DNA of 64,000 nt from Octadecabacter sp. (GTDB lineage Bacteria > Pseudomonadota > Alphaproteobacteria > Rhodobacterales > Rhodobacteraceae): the NCBI GenBank assembly GCA_018608045.1, contig JABBAI010000086.1, positions 1 through 64,000 of the forward strand, written 5' to 3'. The notes beneath the pieces are model-generated. The model was not told the origin of the DNA. It made no database searches and was given only the letters and a program-made list of their open reading frames with translations. The position numbers and the translations under genes are program-made. This document shows, piece after piece, positions 37,774-45,404 of this stretch. Within the stretch, counting starts at the first letter, position 1, and every line of letters begins with the position of its first letter.

Positions 37774-38950
37774 ATGCGCATCGCCATTATCGGGGCCGGA
37801 ATGGGTGGGCTGACCGCGGCAAGTTTGCTGGCCGATCAGGGACACGACATCACGATTTTCGACCAGTTCGACACCCCCAAACCGGTCGGGTCCGGCCTTG
37901 TTATTCAACCGGTCGGCCAACAGGTGCTGGCAGAGGTCTGCGCGCTTGAAACTGCCCTGTCGTATGGCAATCGTGTCACCCATATGCTCGGTATTGAGGC
38001 GCAGAACGGCAAACGTATGCTTGATGTGCGGTATGATCTGGTTGACCCGACTACATACGGCCTCGCTATTCACCGCGCCGCCTTGTTTGATGCACTTTGG
38101 CAAGCCATGAAAACACGGGATGGCATCACCCTTGTGACGTCAGCCGACATCACGTCCGTACGGCAAGACGACGATACGATCGACGTGTTCACCGCCAGCC
38201 ATGACGCCTTCGGACCCTTTGATCTTTGCATCGACAGCGCAGGCGCGGGCTCCCCTTTGTCGCCACTGACCAGCAAACCGTTGGGGTACGGCGCGATCTG
38301 GGGCACCGTCGATTGGCCCGACGACACCGACTTGCCCAAACACCACCTGAGCCAGCGCTACGTTGCGGCCTCTCACATGATTGGTGCGCTGCCGATTGGC
38401 ACACTTCCGGGGGACACATCTTTCAAAGCTGCGATCTTCTGGTCCTTGCCAAGCGGCGGGTATGACGCATGGAAATCAAACGGTCTCGATGCTTGGAGAG
38501 CCGAGGCAAAAACTCTCTGGCCTGCCCTTGCCCCCTTTGTTGATCAAATCACAGACGCGGATCAAATGACGATGGCGCGTTACAGCCACGGCACGCTGAA
38601 CCGCCCCTACACCAATCGCTTGGTTCACATCGGCGATGCTGCCCACCGCGCCTCTCCGCAACTCGGACAAGGGGCAAACATGGCCCTGTTGGATGCACTG
38701 GCTCTTTCCCGCGCCCTTGCCACGCGCACGATAGGTCAGGCCCTCCCCGCCTATGCGCGCGCGCCGCCTTCACACAAAAATCTATCAAGCGATGTCTTGG
38801 GCCTTCACGCCGATGTATCAATCCGACAGCAAGATACTTCCGATCCTGCGCGATCGCGTCTTGTTTCCCGTGTCGCAAATCCCGCCAACACCGCGCATCC
38901 TGACAAGCCTTGTTTGCGGCACCATGGTCTCACCACTCAGACGCCTTTGA
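37774..38950 (+). pseudogene. FAD-dependent monooxygenase, frameshifted in a GC run
   Basis: UbiH/PHBH-fold flavoprotein hydroxylase. The first part (from MRIAIIGAGMGG at 37774) carries the N-terminal GxGxxG dinucleotide-binding site and the second FAD motif IGDAAHRASPQLGQGAN near residue 290. After LPAYAR the frame changes: the sequence (GC)5 at 38755-38764 leads into a long out-of-family tail ending at 39174. Adding one GC unit (six) restores the expected continuation ARRLHTKIYQAMSWAFTPM, which ends with TGA at 38948-38950. So the gene carries a two-base deletion, either real or a sequencing error. The substrate of the intact enzyme is unknown. AAAGGA precedes the start. Confidence 0.8.
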
Positions 38951-39012
38951 CGCGTCTTGGTGTTTTTTGGGGAAGCGCCCATCTGTCGACCGCACCAAGA
39001 ACCGTAATAAAA

Positions 39013-39039
39013 AAAGGGCCACCAGTCGGCAGCCCCTTT
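39013..39039 (-). terminator. Terminator of ubiK
   Basis: On the minus strand AAAGGGGCTGCC, loop GACT, GGTGGCCCTTTT: 12 pairs with some G-U wobbles, then a run of seven T. It follows the ubiK stop at 39074 by about 35 bases. Confidence 0.75.
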
Positions 39040-39073
39040 CGTATCAAAATATCGTGCGGCAAAGCCGCTCCGC

Positions 39074-39313
39074 TTACTTACTTTCAAGCGCCTCAATGCG
39101 TGCCAGAAGGGATGCGTTCTCTTCGCGAGCCTTTTGCGCCATCATGCGCACGGCCTCAAATTCTTCGCGGGTGACAAAATCACGATCCGCCAACCAGCGG
39201 TCCACCATAGATGACATCGCTGTTTGTGCTTCGTCCTTGGCACCTTGGGCCACGCCCATCGCGTTGGTCATCAGCTGTGAAATGTCATCAAAGACTTTAT
39301 TGCGGCTCTGCAT
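39074..39313 (-). CDS. ubiK: Ubiquinone biosynthesis accessory factor UbiK (BMFP family)
   Basis: A 79-aa amphipathic protein of the membrane fusogenic/UbiK family. The N-terminal part is predicted helical (NKVFDDISQLMTNAMG) and the C-terminal 35 residues form a coiled coil (REEFEAVRMMAQKAREENASLLARIEALE), which in known members makes trimers and helps the Ubi complex. Divergent from lgt, 102 bases apart. Confidence 0.85.
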   Translation of the reverse strand: MQSRNKVFDDISQLMTNAMGVAQGAKDEAQTAMSSMVDRWLADRDFVTREEFEAVRMMAQKAREENASLLARIEALESK

Positions 39314-39415
39314 CGGTACTCTCCTATTCGTTAAATTCTATATGGGACGCCATCGCCGCCATAACAACCCCGACATCGGGTTGACATCGTCGCACCCGAC
39401 GTCACAACTCACCCC

Positions 39416-40342
39416 ATGCTGGCCGCAATACCCTTCCCCGATATCTCGCCCGAGATTTTCACCCTGACCCTGTTCGGGTTCACCTTCGCGCTGCGCTGGT
39501 ATGCGTTGGGGTATATCGTCGGCATCGTCATCGGCTGGTGGATTGCCATGCGGGCCAGCAAACGCCTGACACTGTGGCGCGACGACACCCCCCCCTTGAC
39601 CCGCGATCAAATCGAAGACCTGCTGACATGGGTTATTATCGGCGTCATTGCGGGCGGGCGGTTCGGGTATGTGCTGTTTTACGGGGATGGTCAGTTTGCC
39701 AACAATCCAGCCGCAATTTTCCGCATCTGGGACGGCGGCATGTCGTTTCATGGCGGATTTATCGGTGTTTGCGTCGCCACCATTGTGTGCGCGCGCCGCT
39801 ACGGGGCCGCTTTGGGCGATGTTGCCAATATTCTTGCGCTCACGGCGACGCCCGCCATTTTGCTGGTGCGGATTGCCAACTTTATCAACGCTGAACTTTG
39901 GGGCCGCGCGACGGACGTTCCATGGGGCGTCAAATTCCCGTCTATGTGTGTCGATCCTGCGCGCCAACTTTGCACCACGGTGGGGGAGTGGTTTTATTAC
40001 GGCGACGAACCAACCCGCCACCCCAGCCAACTTTATGAAGCGGGTCTTGAGGGTCTTCTTCTGGGCGCGATCATTATGTTCCTCGCGTTCAAACGCGGCT
40101 GGCTGAAACGTCAATGGTCGCTCGTAGCGGTGTTCCTGATCGGTTACGGCGCTGCGCGCTTCGCGATCGAATTTGTCCGCCAGCCTGACGCACAATTCAC
40201 ATCCCCCACCAACCCCATCGGCTGGGCCTATGATTTTGGCACATGGGGTTTGACGCAAGGCCAAGCGCTGTCGATCCCGATGATCCTCGCGGGTGTCATC
40301 CTCGTTTATCTGACTCGTCCCAGTAAAACGCCACAGGCATGA
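39416..40342 (+). CDS. lgt: Prolipoprotein diacylglyceryl transferase
   Basis: Integral membrane enzyme (308 aa) that adds diacylglycerol to the lipobox cysteine of prolipoproteins, the first step of lipoprotein maturation. The essential stretch GGRFGYVLFY lies near residue 80, the signature GGMSFHGGFIG near 107, and RIANFINAELWGRATD near 150. HPSQLYEAGLEG follows near 202. Seven or so transmembrane helices. Its ATGA overlaps the next gene. Pal in this window is one of its substrates. Confidence 0.95.
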   Translation: MLAAIPFPDISPEIFTLTLFGFTFALRWYALGYIVGIVIGWWIAMRASKRLTLWRDDTPPLTRDQIEDLLTWVIIGVIAGGRFGYVLFYGDGQFANNPAAIFRIWDGGMSFHGGFIGVCVATIVCARRYGAALGDVANILALTATPAILLVRIANFINAELWGRATDVPWGVKFPSMCVDPARQLCTTVGEWFYYGDEPTRHPSQLYEAGLEGLLLGAIIMFLAFKRGWLKRQWSLVAVFLIGYGAARFAIEFVRQPDAQFTSPTNPIGWAYDFGTWGLTQGQALSIPMILAGVILVYLTRPSKTPQA

Positions 40343-41385
40343 CGACCCTGCGCGAGTCTTTGGCAGCGCGGATCGCCGCCAACGGGCCGGTCACGCTGGC
40401 CGATTACACGGCCGAAGCTTTGATGCACCCGACGCTGGGCTATTATTCCACGCGCGATCCCCTTGGTGCTGCGGGGGATTTCACGACGGCGCCAGAAATC
40501 AGCCAGATGTTCGGCGAATTGATCGGGCTGTCGCTGGCTCAAGCTTGGATCAACCAAGGCCAACCGACGCCCTTCACGCTGGCCGAACTCGGCCCCGGTC
40601 GCGGCACACTGATGGCTGATATTTTGCGCGCTGCCGCATCGGTCACAGGGTTTGTCGATGCCGCACAGGTCCACCTTGTCGAAACATCCCCCACCTTACG
40701 TGCTGAACAGGCAAAACGTGTCATCGCGACGTGGCACGACGATGTCAGCACTTTGCCCGACCAACCGCTGTTCCTCGTGGCCAATGAATTCTTTGACGCC
40801 CTGCCCATCCGCCAGTTCCACCGCGATCCAAAGGGGTGGCGCGAAGTCCAGATTGGTAAAGACGTCACCGCTGGTCTGTCAGCGCCCGCCCCTATCGCCC
40901 TGCTTGATCATCGCCTTGAAGACACCAAAACGGGCGATATCGTAGAACATTGCCCCGCCCTTCCCACGATCATCGACGCCATCGCGACCCGCATTGCGCG
41001 CAACGGCGGCGCGGCCCTTATTATAGACTACGGTGACTGGCGGTCCTTGGGCGACACGCTGCAAGCGCTGCAAAACCACGCGCCCACGGACCCGTTCAAA
41101 GACCCCGGACAAGCCGACATCACGGCACACGTTGATTTTGAGGCCATCGCCAAGGCCGCAGCCCCCGCCAAGTTCACCCGCCTTGCGCCGCAGGGGATGT
41201 TTCTTGAACGCCTCGGTATTACCGCGCGCGCCCAAAAGTTGGAGGTGAACCTGAGCGGCGATGCCCTCGATCAGCATATCGCCGCGCACCGCCGCTTGAC
41301 GCACCCGACAGAAATGGGTTCCCTGTTCAAGGTAATGGGGATTTACCCCGACACCGCACCGCCACCCGCAGGACTTGAACCATGA
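40339..41385 (+). CDS. MidA/NDUFAF7-family SAM-dependent methyltransferase
   Basis: A 348-aa protein of the MidA family (class I SAM methyltransferase, DUF185). In eukaryotes the relative NDUFAF7 methylates an arginine of a complex I subunit; the bacterial role is less clear. Hallmarks are YYSTRDPLGAAGDFTTAPEISQMFGEL (about residues 35-60), LAELGPGRGTLMADILR near 76 and VANEFFDALPIRQF near 148. Overlaps lgt and pgeF by four bases on each side, so the three are one translationally coupled operon. Confidence 0.88.
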   Translation: MTTLRESLAARIAANGPVTLADYTAEALMHPTLGYYSTRDPLGAAGDFTTAPEISQMFGELIGLSLAQAWINQGQPTPFTLAELGPGRGTLMADILRAAASVTGFVDAAQVHLVETSPTLRAEQAKRVIATWHDDVSTLPDQPLFLVANEFFDALPIRQFHRDPKGWREVQIGKDVTAGLSAPAPIALLDHRLEDTKTGDIVEHCPALPTIIDAIATRIARNGGAALIIDYGDWRSLGDTLQALQNHAPTDPFKDPGQADITAHVDFEAIAKAAAPAKFTRLAPQGMFLERLGITARAQKLEVNLSGDALDQHIAAHRRLTHPTEMGSLFKVMGIYPDTAPPPAGLEP

Positions 41386-42149
41386 CGCTTGAGATCATCA
41401 CATCAGATGCCCTGACCCCGATCCGCCACGGATTTTTCACACGCCGCGGCGGCGCGTCATCCGGTATCTTTTCAGGGCTGAACTGCGGCACAGGCAGCAC
41501 CGATCAACACGAGGCTGTCACGATAAACCGCACCCGCGTGGCCGATGCGATGGGTGTGCCGCTGGACGCACTCATGGGTGTGCATCAAATCCATTCGCCC
41601 GACGTTGTCACGGTCACGCAAGCCGCCACCGACCGCCCTAAGGCCGACGCATTGGTGACCGCCACGCGCGGCGTCGCCCTGTCCGTTTTGGCGGCAGACT
41701 GCCAACCCGTCCTATTTGCAGACACCGACGCAGGCGTGATCGGTGCCGCGCACGCGGGCTGGAAAGGTGCGCTTGGCGGCGTTCTGGAATCAACGATTGA
41801 AGCAATGGAGGCTTTGGGTGCCACCTGCGACAACATACACGCTGTGATCGGCCCCTGTATCAGCCAGACAGCCTATGAAGTCGGGCCCGAATTTTTTGAA
41901 GACTTCATCGCCCAAGATTCCGACTTCGGGCGCTTCTTTGCCAATGGCAAGAACGGCAAATACCAGTTCGACCTGCCCGCCCTTGGTCTGCACCGCCTGC
42001 GCGCGGCTGGCGTGGGCTTTGCTGAATGGACGCGCCATTGCACCTACGCCGATCCCGACCGCTTTTATAGCTACCGGCGCACGACCCATAACAAAGAAGC
42101 TGACTACGGCCGCTTGATCGCTGCGATCACGTTGGGGCCCGCCGACTGA
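41382..42149 (+). CDS. pgeF: Peptidoglycan editing factor PgeF (multicopper-oxidase-like, LACC1 family)
   Basis: A 255-aa protein of the YfiH/DUF152 family. Members remove wrongly added amino acids from peptidoglycan precursors or act as purine-nucleoside enzymes. The zinc-binding residues are visible: HQIHSPDVV near residue 68, ADCQPVLF near 107 and HAGWKGALGG near 124. Third gene of the lgt operon, which suits a role in the envelope. Confidence 0.88.
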   Translation: MTLEIITSDALTPIRHGFFTRRGGASSGIFSGLNCGTGSTDQHEAVTINRTRVADAMGVPLDALMGVHQIHSPDVVTVTQAATDRPKADALVTATRGVALSVLAADCQPVLFADTDAGVIGAAHAGWKGALGGVLESTIEAMEALGATCDNIHAVIGPCISQTAYEVGPEFFEDFIAQDSDFGRFFANGKNGKYQFDLPALGLHRLRAAGVGFAEWTRHCTYADPDRFYSYRRTTHNKEADYGRLIAAITLGPAD

Positions 42150-42408
42150 TCTAGGCGCGAATGGGGCGCCCCCCGCCGCAGCTGTGCCACAGTGATTTCG
42201 AAACAATCCCGTATTCCAAAGGTTGATTGTCGCCAAATCCCCTAATTTATGCGCGAAACCCATAGGGGCGTCGGGCAATGCGTGCGCCACAATCTGACTG
42301 TGAACCATCGCATGATTTCAGAAAATAACTGCAATCCGCCAAACTCATGCCGCTTTGCAACGTCATCTTAACCTTATCGAGCAAGAAGACAGACATGAGG
42401 AAGAACCC

Positions 42409-42576
42409 ATGAAGAACACACCACGTTGGATCAACTCCGCCATCGCTGAATCCGCAAACGTCACATCCAAGATGCCTTGGGAACGTGGCTTGCGCCGCCA
42501 AGCCTTTATGGCGAGCCGCCGCGCTGTGGCAGCGATCGCAGAAGCGCCAAGCCGCACGATGCGTCCCGCGGCCTAA
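42409..42576 (+). CDS. Small basic protein of unknown function (55 aa)
   Basis: Predicted protein MKNTPRWINSAIAESA followed by a segment KMPWERGLRRQAF and an Ala/Arg-rich tail. It is strongly basic and has no membrane helix. GAGGAAG lies seven to ten bases before the ATG. The frame is open for 18 more codons upstream (to 42355). It stands alone between pgeF and the terminator at 42625. Similar small proteins with a MPW.RG.RR motif occur in Roseobacter genomes (from memory). Codon use fits its neighbours, so I think it is real. Confidence 0.6.
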   Translation: MKNTPRWINSAIAESANVTSKMPWERGLRRQAFMASRRAVAAIAEAPSRTMRPAA

Positions 42577-42624
42577 CATCACGACATAAATTTCCGTGCT
42601 GGCCCTCCCTCCGGCAGATCAAAT

Positions 42625-42660
42625 CGCCGCCCCCGTTTGCATTCCGGGGGCGGCGCTTCT
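42625..42660 (+). terminator. Rho-independent terminator of the small-protein gene
   Basis: CGCCGCCCCCG (42625-42635) pairs with CGGGGGCGGCG (42645-42655), a perfect 11-bp stem over a nine-base loop, followed by CTTCTCGTTTT. Confidence 0.75.
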
Positions 42661-42949
42661 CGTTTTGGGGCGATTTTGGGCACCGCCAGCCCCCGAAATA
42701 AGGCGGCCTCGTTTTCAATTCAGGAACAATCCGCAGGTTTTCGCATCGATTGATCCCCGAATTACGAAAAATACCGGAAATGTTTGACGAAATGCGGCCA
42801 CATCCGCCACATTCACCCTAACGCAACGCTCCTCAGATGTTGTTGGCGGGGGCCAACAGATGATGTGACAACCTAGATAGGTGATCGCATGACCAAGATG
42901 ACCCCCCCTACCACCGCTGGCCTCGCGGTGGGACGAAATTCAGATCCGG
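42661..42949. other. Gap between terminator and Hint gene
   Basis: No clear gene. It contains a possible ATG at 42889 with AGGTGA four bases before it, followed by a seven-base C run at 42902-42908. It may be the true 5' end of the next gene in another frame (see there). Confidence 0.4.
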
Positions 42950-43660
42950 TTGCCTCCTCAGCGCGCACAGCCTCTTATGCGCCGATACGAGGTCGTCCAT
43001 CTGCTTTCCAACGGTGACATTGACGACTTTTCCCGCCTCGCGCCCGCAACCCGCGCGTTTGAGGACAGTTTCGCGTCCCTTGCCCATGGTGCCCTTTTGA
43101 AAACCGACCGCGGCATGGTCGCCATCGAAGACATTTTGCCCGGTGATAAGGTGAAAACCGTCACCAATAATTTCCAGACGGTTCAGTGGCGCGGCGCAAT
43201 GTCATTGGTGCCAAATGCAGCTGGGCAGGACCCGCGCATGGGTAAATTGACGCCCTTTTCTGCTGATTCACTTGGAATCGGTCGTCCGATGCCCGACCTG
43301 ATGGTTCGACCGTCCGCGCGGCTGTACCACCGTTCCTCGACGTTGCAGCGCGTCACAGGACACAGCGCGGCCTTTGTGCCAGCCACTGATTTCATCGACG
43401 GTGTGAACATCATCGAAGTGCAGCCGCAAACGCCTGTGCAGGTGTTCCAGCTTGGGTTTTCCAGCCACGAACGCATCGTTGCGAACGGGGTAGAAGTCGA
43501 TAGCCAGAACCCCGGCGCGCGCCATGAACTCGGGCTGCGCGGTGACATGTTGGAGATTTATTTGTCGCTGTTTCCGCACATCAACCGGATTGAGGATTTC
43601 GGGATGCTTATGCACCCGCGCCTGTCCATGCACGACCTTGATTTCGGAGTAGGTGCCTAA
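42950..43660 (+). CDS. Hint domain-containing protein
   Basis: A protein of about 236 aa with a Hint (hedgehog/intein) domain, in which a precursor-like autoprocessing fold is conserved. Hallmark LKTDRGMVAIEDILPGDKVKT lies near residues 50-70, followed by IDGVNIIEVQPQTPVQVFQLGF and VANGVEVDSQNPG. Intein-like Cys/Ser and C-terminal Asn are absent, as is common in this family. I list it from a TTG at 42950; an ATG at 42977 gives a shorter form. Neither has a good Shine-Dalgarno. The ATG at 42889 (frame MTKMTPPTTAGLAVG) would join this frame if one base near 42949 were removed, so the 5' end may be frameshifted. Function unknown. Confidence 0.7.
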   Translation: MPPQRAQPLMRRYEVVHLLSNGDIDDFSRLAPATRAFEDSFASLAHGALLKTDRGMVAIEDILPGDKVKTVTNNFQTVQWRGAMSLVPNAAGQDPRMGKLTPFSADSLGIGRPMPDLMVRPSARLYHRSSTLQRVTGHSAAFVPATDFIDGVNIIEVQPQTPVQVFQLGFSSHERIVANGVEVDSQNPGARHELGLRGDMLEIYLSLFPHINRIEDFGMLMHPRLSMHDLDFGVGA

Positions 43661-43671
43661 ATACGAGGCGC

Positions 43672-44172
43672 TTAGGCGTCCCGCTTTAGTCGTTCTTCAA
43701 GCACATCGAACGGCACGCCGGGCTCGTCTTTGGCGCCCCTGATCACCAGCGACGTTTTCACGCTTGCGACGTTGTCGGCCGTCAATAATTCTTCGGTCAG
43801 GAAATTCTGGAACGTCTGCAAATCAGGCGCGACACACTTCAAAATGAAATCTACTTCGCCGTTCAGCATGTGACATTCGCGAACAAGCGACCACGTTTTG
43901 CACTTGGCTTCATACGCGCTGAGGTCCGATTCAGCCTGACTGACCAGACGCACCATCGCGAAAACCTGCACTTCAAACCCGAGTTCGCGTGCATTGACGT
44001 CCGCATGATATCCGCGAATGAACCCCTGTTCTTCCAAGGTGCGCACACGGCGCAAACATGGCGGCGCTGAAATTCCGACCCGTTTGGCCAGTTCCACGTT
44101 GGTCATGCGCCCGTCTGCTTGCAGCTCTGACAGGATCATCCGGTCGATGTCATCTAGCTTTTGTCCAGGCAT
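43672..44172 (-). CDS. Lrp/AsnC family transcriptional regulator
   Basis: Feast/famine regulator of 166 aa. N-terminal helix-turn-helix LDDIDRMILSELQADGRMTNVELAKRVGISAPPCLRRV (residues 5-41), C-terminal RAM/AsnC ligand-binding domain (LGFEVQVFAMVRL, CHMLNGEVDFILKCVAPD). The ATG at 44172 is preferred over one 12 codons upstream because the family begins near the HTH. Convergent with the Hint gene; divergent from trxB, but whether it controls trxB is unknown. Confidence 0.87.
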   Translation of the reverse strand: MPGQKLDDIDRMILSELQADGRMTNVELAKRVGISAPPCLRRVRTLEEQGFIRGYHADVNARELGFEVQVFAMVRLVSQAESDLSAYEAKCKTWSLVRECHMLNGEVDFILKCVAPDLQTFQNFLTEELLTADNVASVKTSLVIRGAKDEPGVPFDVLEERLKRDA

Positions 44173-44342
44173 GGTTGCGCGTATCCCTTGTTGGCTGTTG
44201 CGTTTCATACGTCAGGCCAGCCGTAGGCGCAACAATCTTTCAACATCTCGCAATATTACGTCGCACGATCACAGGACGGTCACCCCCCTTTTCCCGCCGC
44301 CACTTGGTGCGTATATCACCCCTAACAGATGGGGATTCTGAC

Positions 44343-45284
44343 ATGACCGAGACACGCAAAACCAAAGTTCTGATCATCGGCTCCGGCCCGACGGGATATA
44401 CCGCCGCCGTTTACGCGTCCCGCGCGATGCTGGAACCGATTTTGGTGCAGGGCATTGAACCGGGCGGTCAGTTGACCACCACCACCGAAGTTGAAAACTG
44501 GCCCGGCGACACCGAAGTCCAAGGCCCTGACCTGATGTTGCGCATGGAGGCCCACGCCCGCGCCATGGGCACAGAGATTATCAGCGACATTATCTCAAGC
44601 ATCGATTTTTCCAAACGCCCCTTCGTGTGCCAATCTGATTCAGGCACAGAATATGTGGCCAATGCGATCATCCTTGCAACGGGTGCACGCGCCAAATGGC
44701 TTGGCCTTCCATCCGAGGAAAAATTCAAAGGCTTTGGCGTGTCGGCTTGCGCCACCTGCGACGGATTCTTCTATCGTGGTCAGGAAATCGTCGTGGTCGG
44801 CGGCGGCAACACAGCCGTGGAAGAAGCGTTGTTCCTCACCAACTTCGCATCCAAAGTGACGCTGGTTCACCGCCGCGATGAATTGCGCGCCGAGGCGATC
44901 CTGATTGACCGCTTGATGAAAAACCCCAAGATTGAACCGCTGTGGGACAACCAACTTGAAGAAGTCTACGGCGGCGACAGCCCCCTTGGCGTTGAAGGCA
45001 TCAAGGTCAAGAACGTCAAAACCGGCGCCATCATGGACATCCCAGCCAAGGGCGTGTTCATCGCCATTGGCCACGCGCCTGCCAATGAATTGGTCAAAGA
45101 TCATCTTGAAACCCACATGGGCGGCTACGTTGTGACCAAACCAGACAGCACGGAAACCTCTATTCCGGGGATTTATGCGGCCGGTGATTTGACCGACCAT
45201 AAATACCGTCAAGCCGTTACATCGGCTGGCATGGGTTGCATGGCCGCGCTTGAGGTTGAACGCTGGTTGGCGGAACAAAACTAA
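44343..45284 (+). CDS. trxB: Thioredoxin-disulfide reductase
   Basis: NADPH-dependent flavoprotein (313 aa) that reduces thioredoxin. The FAD site GSGPTGYTAAVYAS is at the N-terminus, the redox-active CATCDGFFY at about residue 138, the NADPH site VVGGGNTAVEEALFL near 155, and the second FAD motif GIYAAGDLTD near 280. The ATG at 44343 gives the family N-terminus; the upstream open frame is not needed. Thioredoxin reduction is also needed for PAPS reduction, which fits the following sulfate-activation gene. Confidence 0.96.
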   Translation: MTETRKTKVLIIGSGPTGYTAAVYASRAMLEPILVQGIEPGGQLTTTTEVENWPGDTEVQGPDLMLRMEAHARAMGTEIISDIISSIDFSKRPFVCQSDSGTEYVANAIILATGARAKWLGLPSEEKFKGFGVSACATCDGFFYRGQEIVVVGGGNTAVEEALFLTNFASKVTLVHRRDELRAEAILIDRLMKNPKIEPLWDNQLEEVYGGDSPLGVEGIKVKNVKTGAIMDIPAKGVFIAIGHAPANELVKDHLETHMGGYVVTKPDSTETSIPGIYAAGDLTDHKYRQAVTSAGMGCMAALEVERWLAEQN

Positions 45285-45336
45285 GCGTTCCAACCATCGC
45301 CCTGTGGCGTCGCTGCATCTAAAACGGACTGTTTCC

Positions 45337-45391
45337 AAGTTTGTTCTGGCGTGAACATAGATTTTCACTATGTACACGCATGAACAAACTT
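45337..45391. promoter_or_regulatory. Double-dyad operator candidate upstream of the wHTH-Sat-CysC gene
   Basis: A 55-bp region made of two 24-nt arms (45337-45360 and 45368-45391) that are reverse complements at 21 of 24 positions, around the seven-base centre ATTTTCA. Each arm holds its own 16-bp dyad. The left one is TGTTC-N6-GAACA at 45342-45357. The right one is TGTAC-N6-GAACA at 45371-45386, with one mismatch. Their centres are 29 bp apart. The region ends 14 bases before the ATG at 45405. This matches the size and spacing of paired binding sites for a dimeric winged-helix regulator. No T-run follows, so a terminator for trxB is less likely. Confidence 0.6.
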
Positions 45392-45404
45392 TGAGTCGCC
45401 CGAT

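Noticed and set aside
38953-39174. The long tail of the FAD monooxygenase frame after the GC run
   Set aside because: It does not look like the family and runs into the ubiK terminator and gene on the other strand; it is out-of-frame readthrough.
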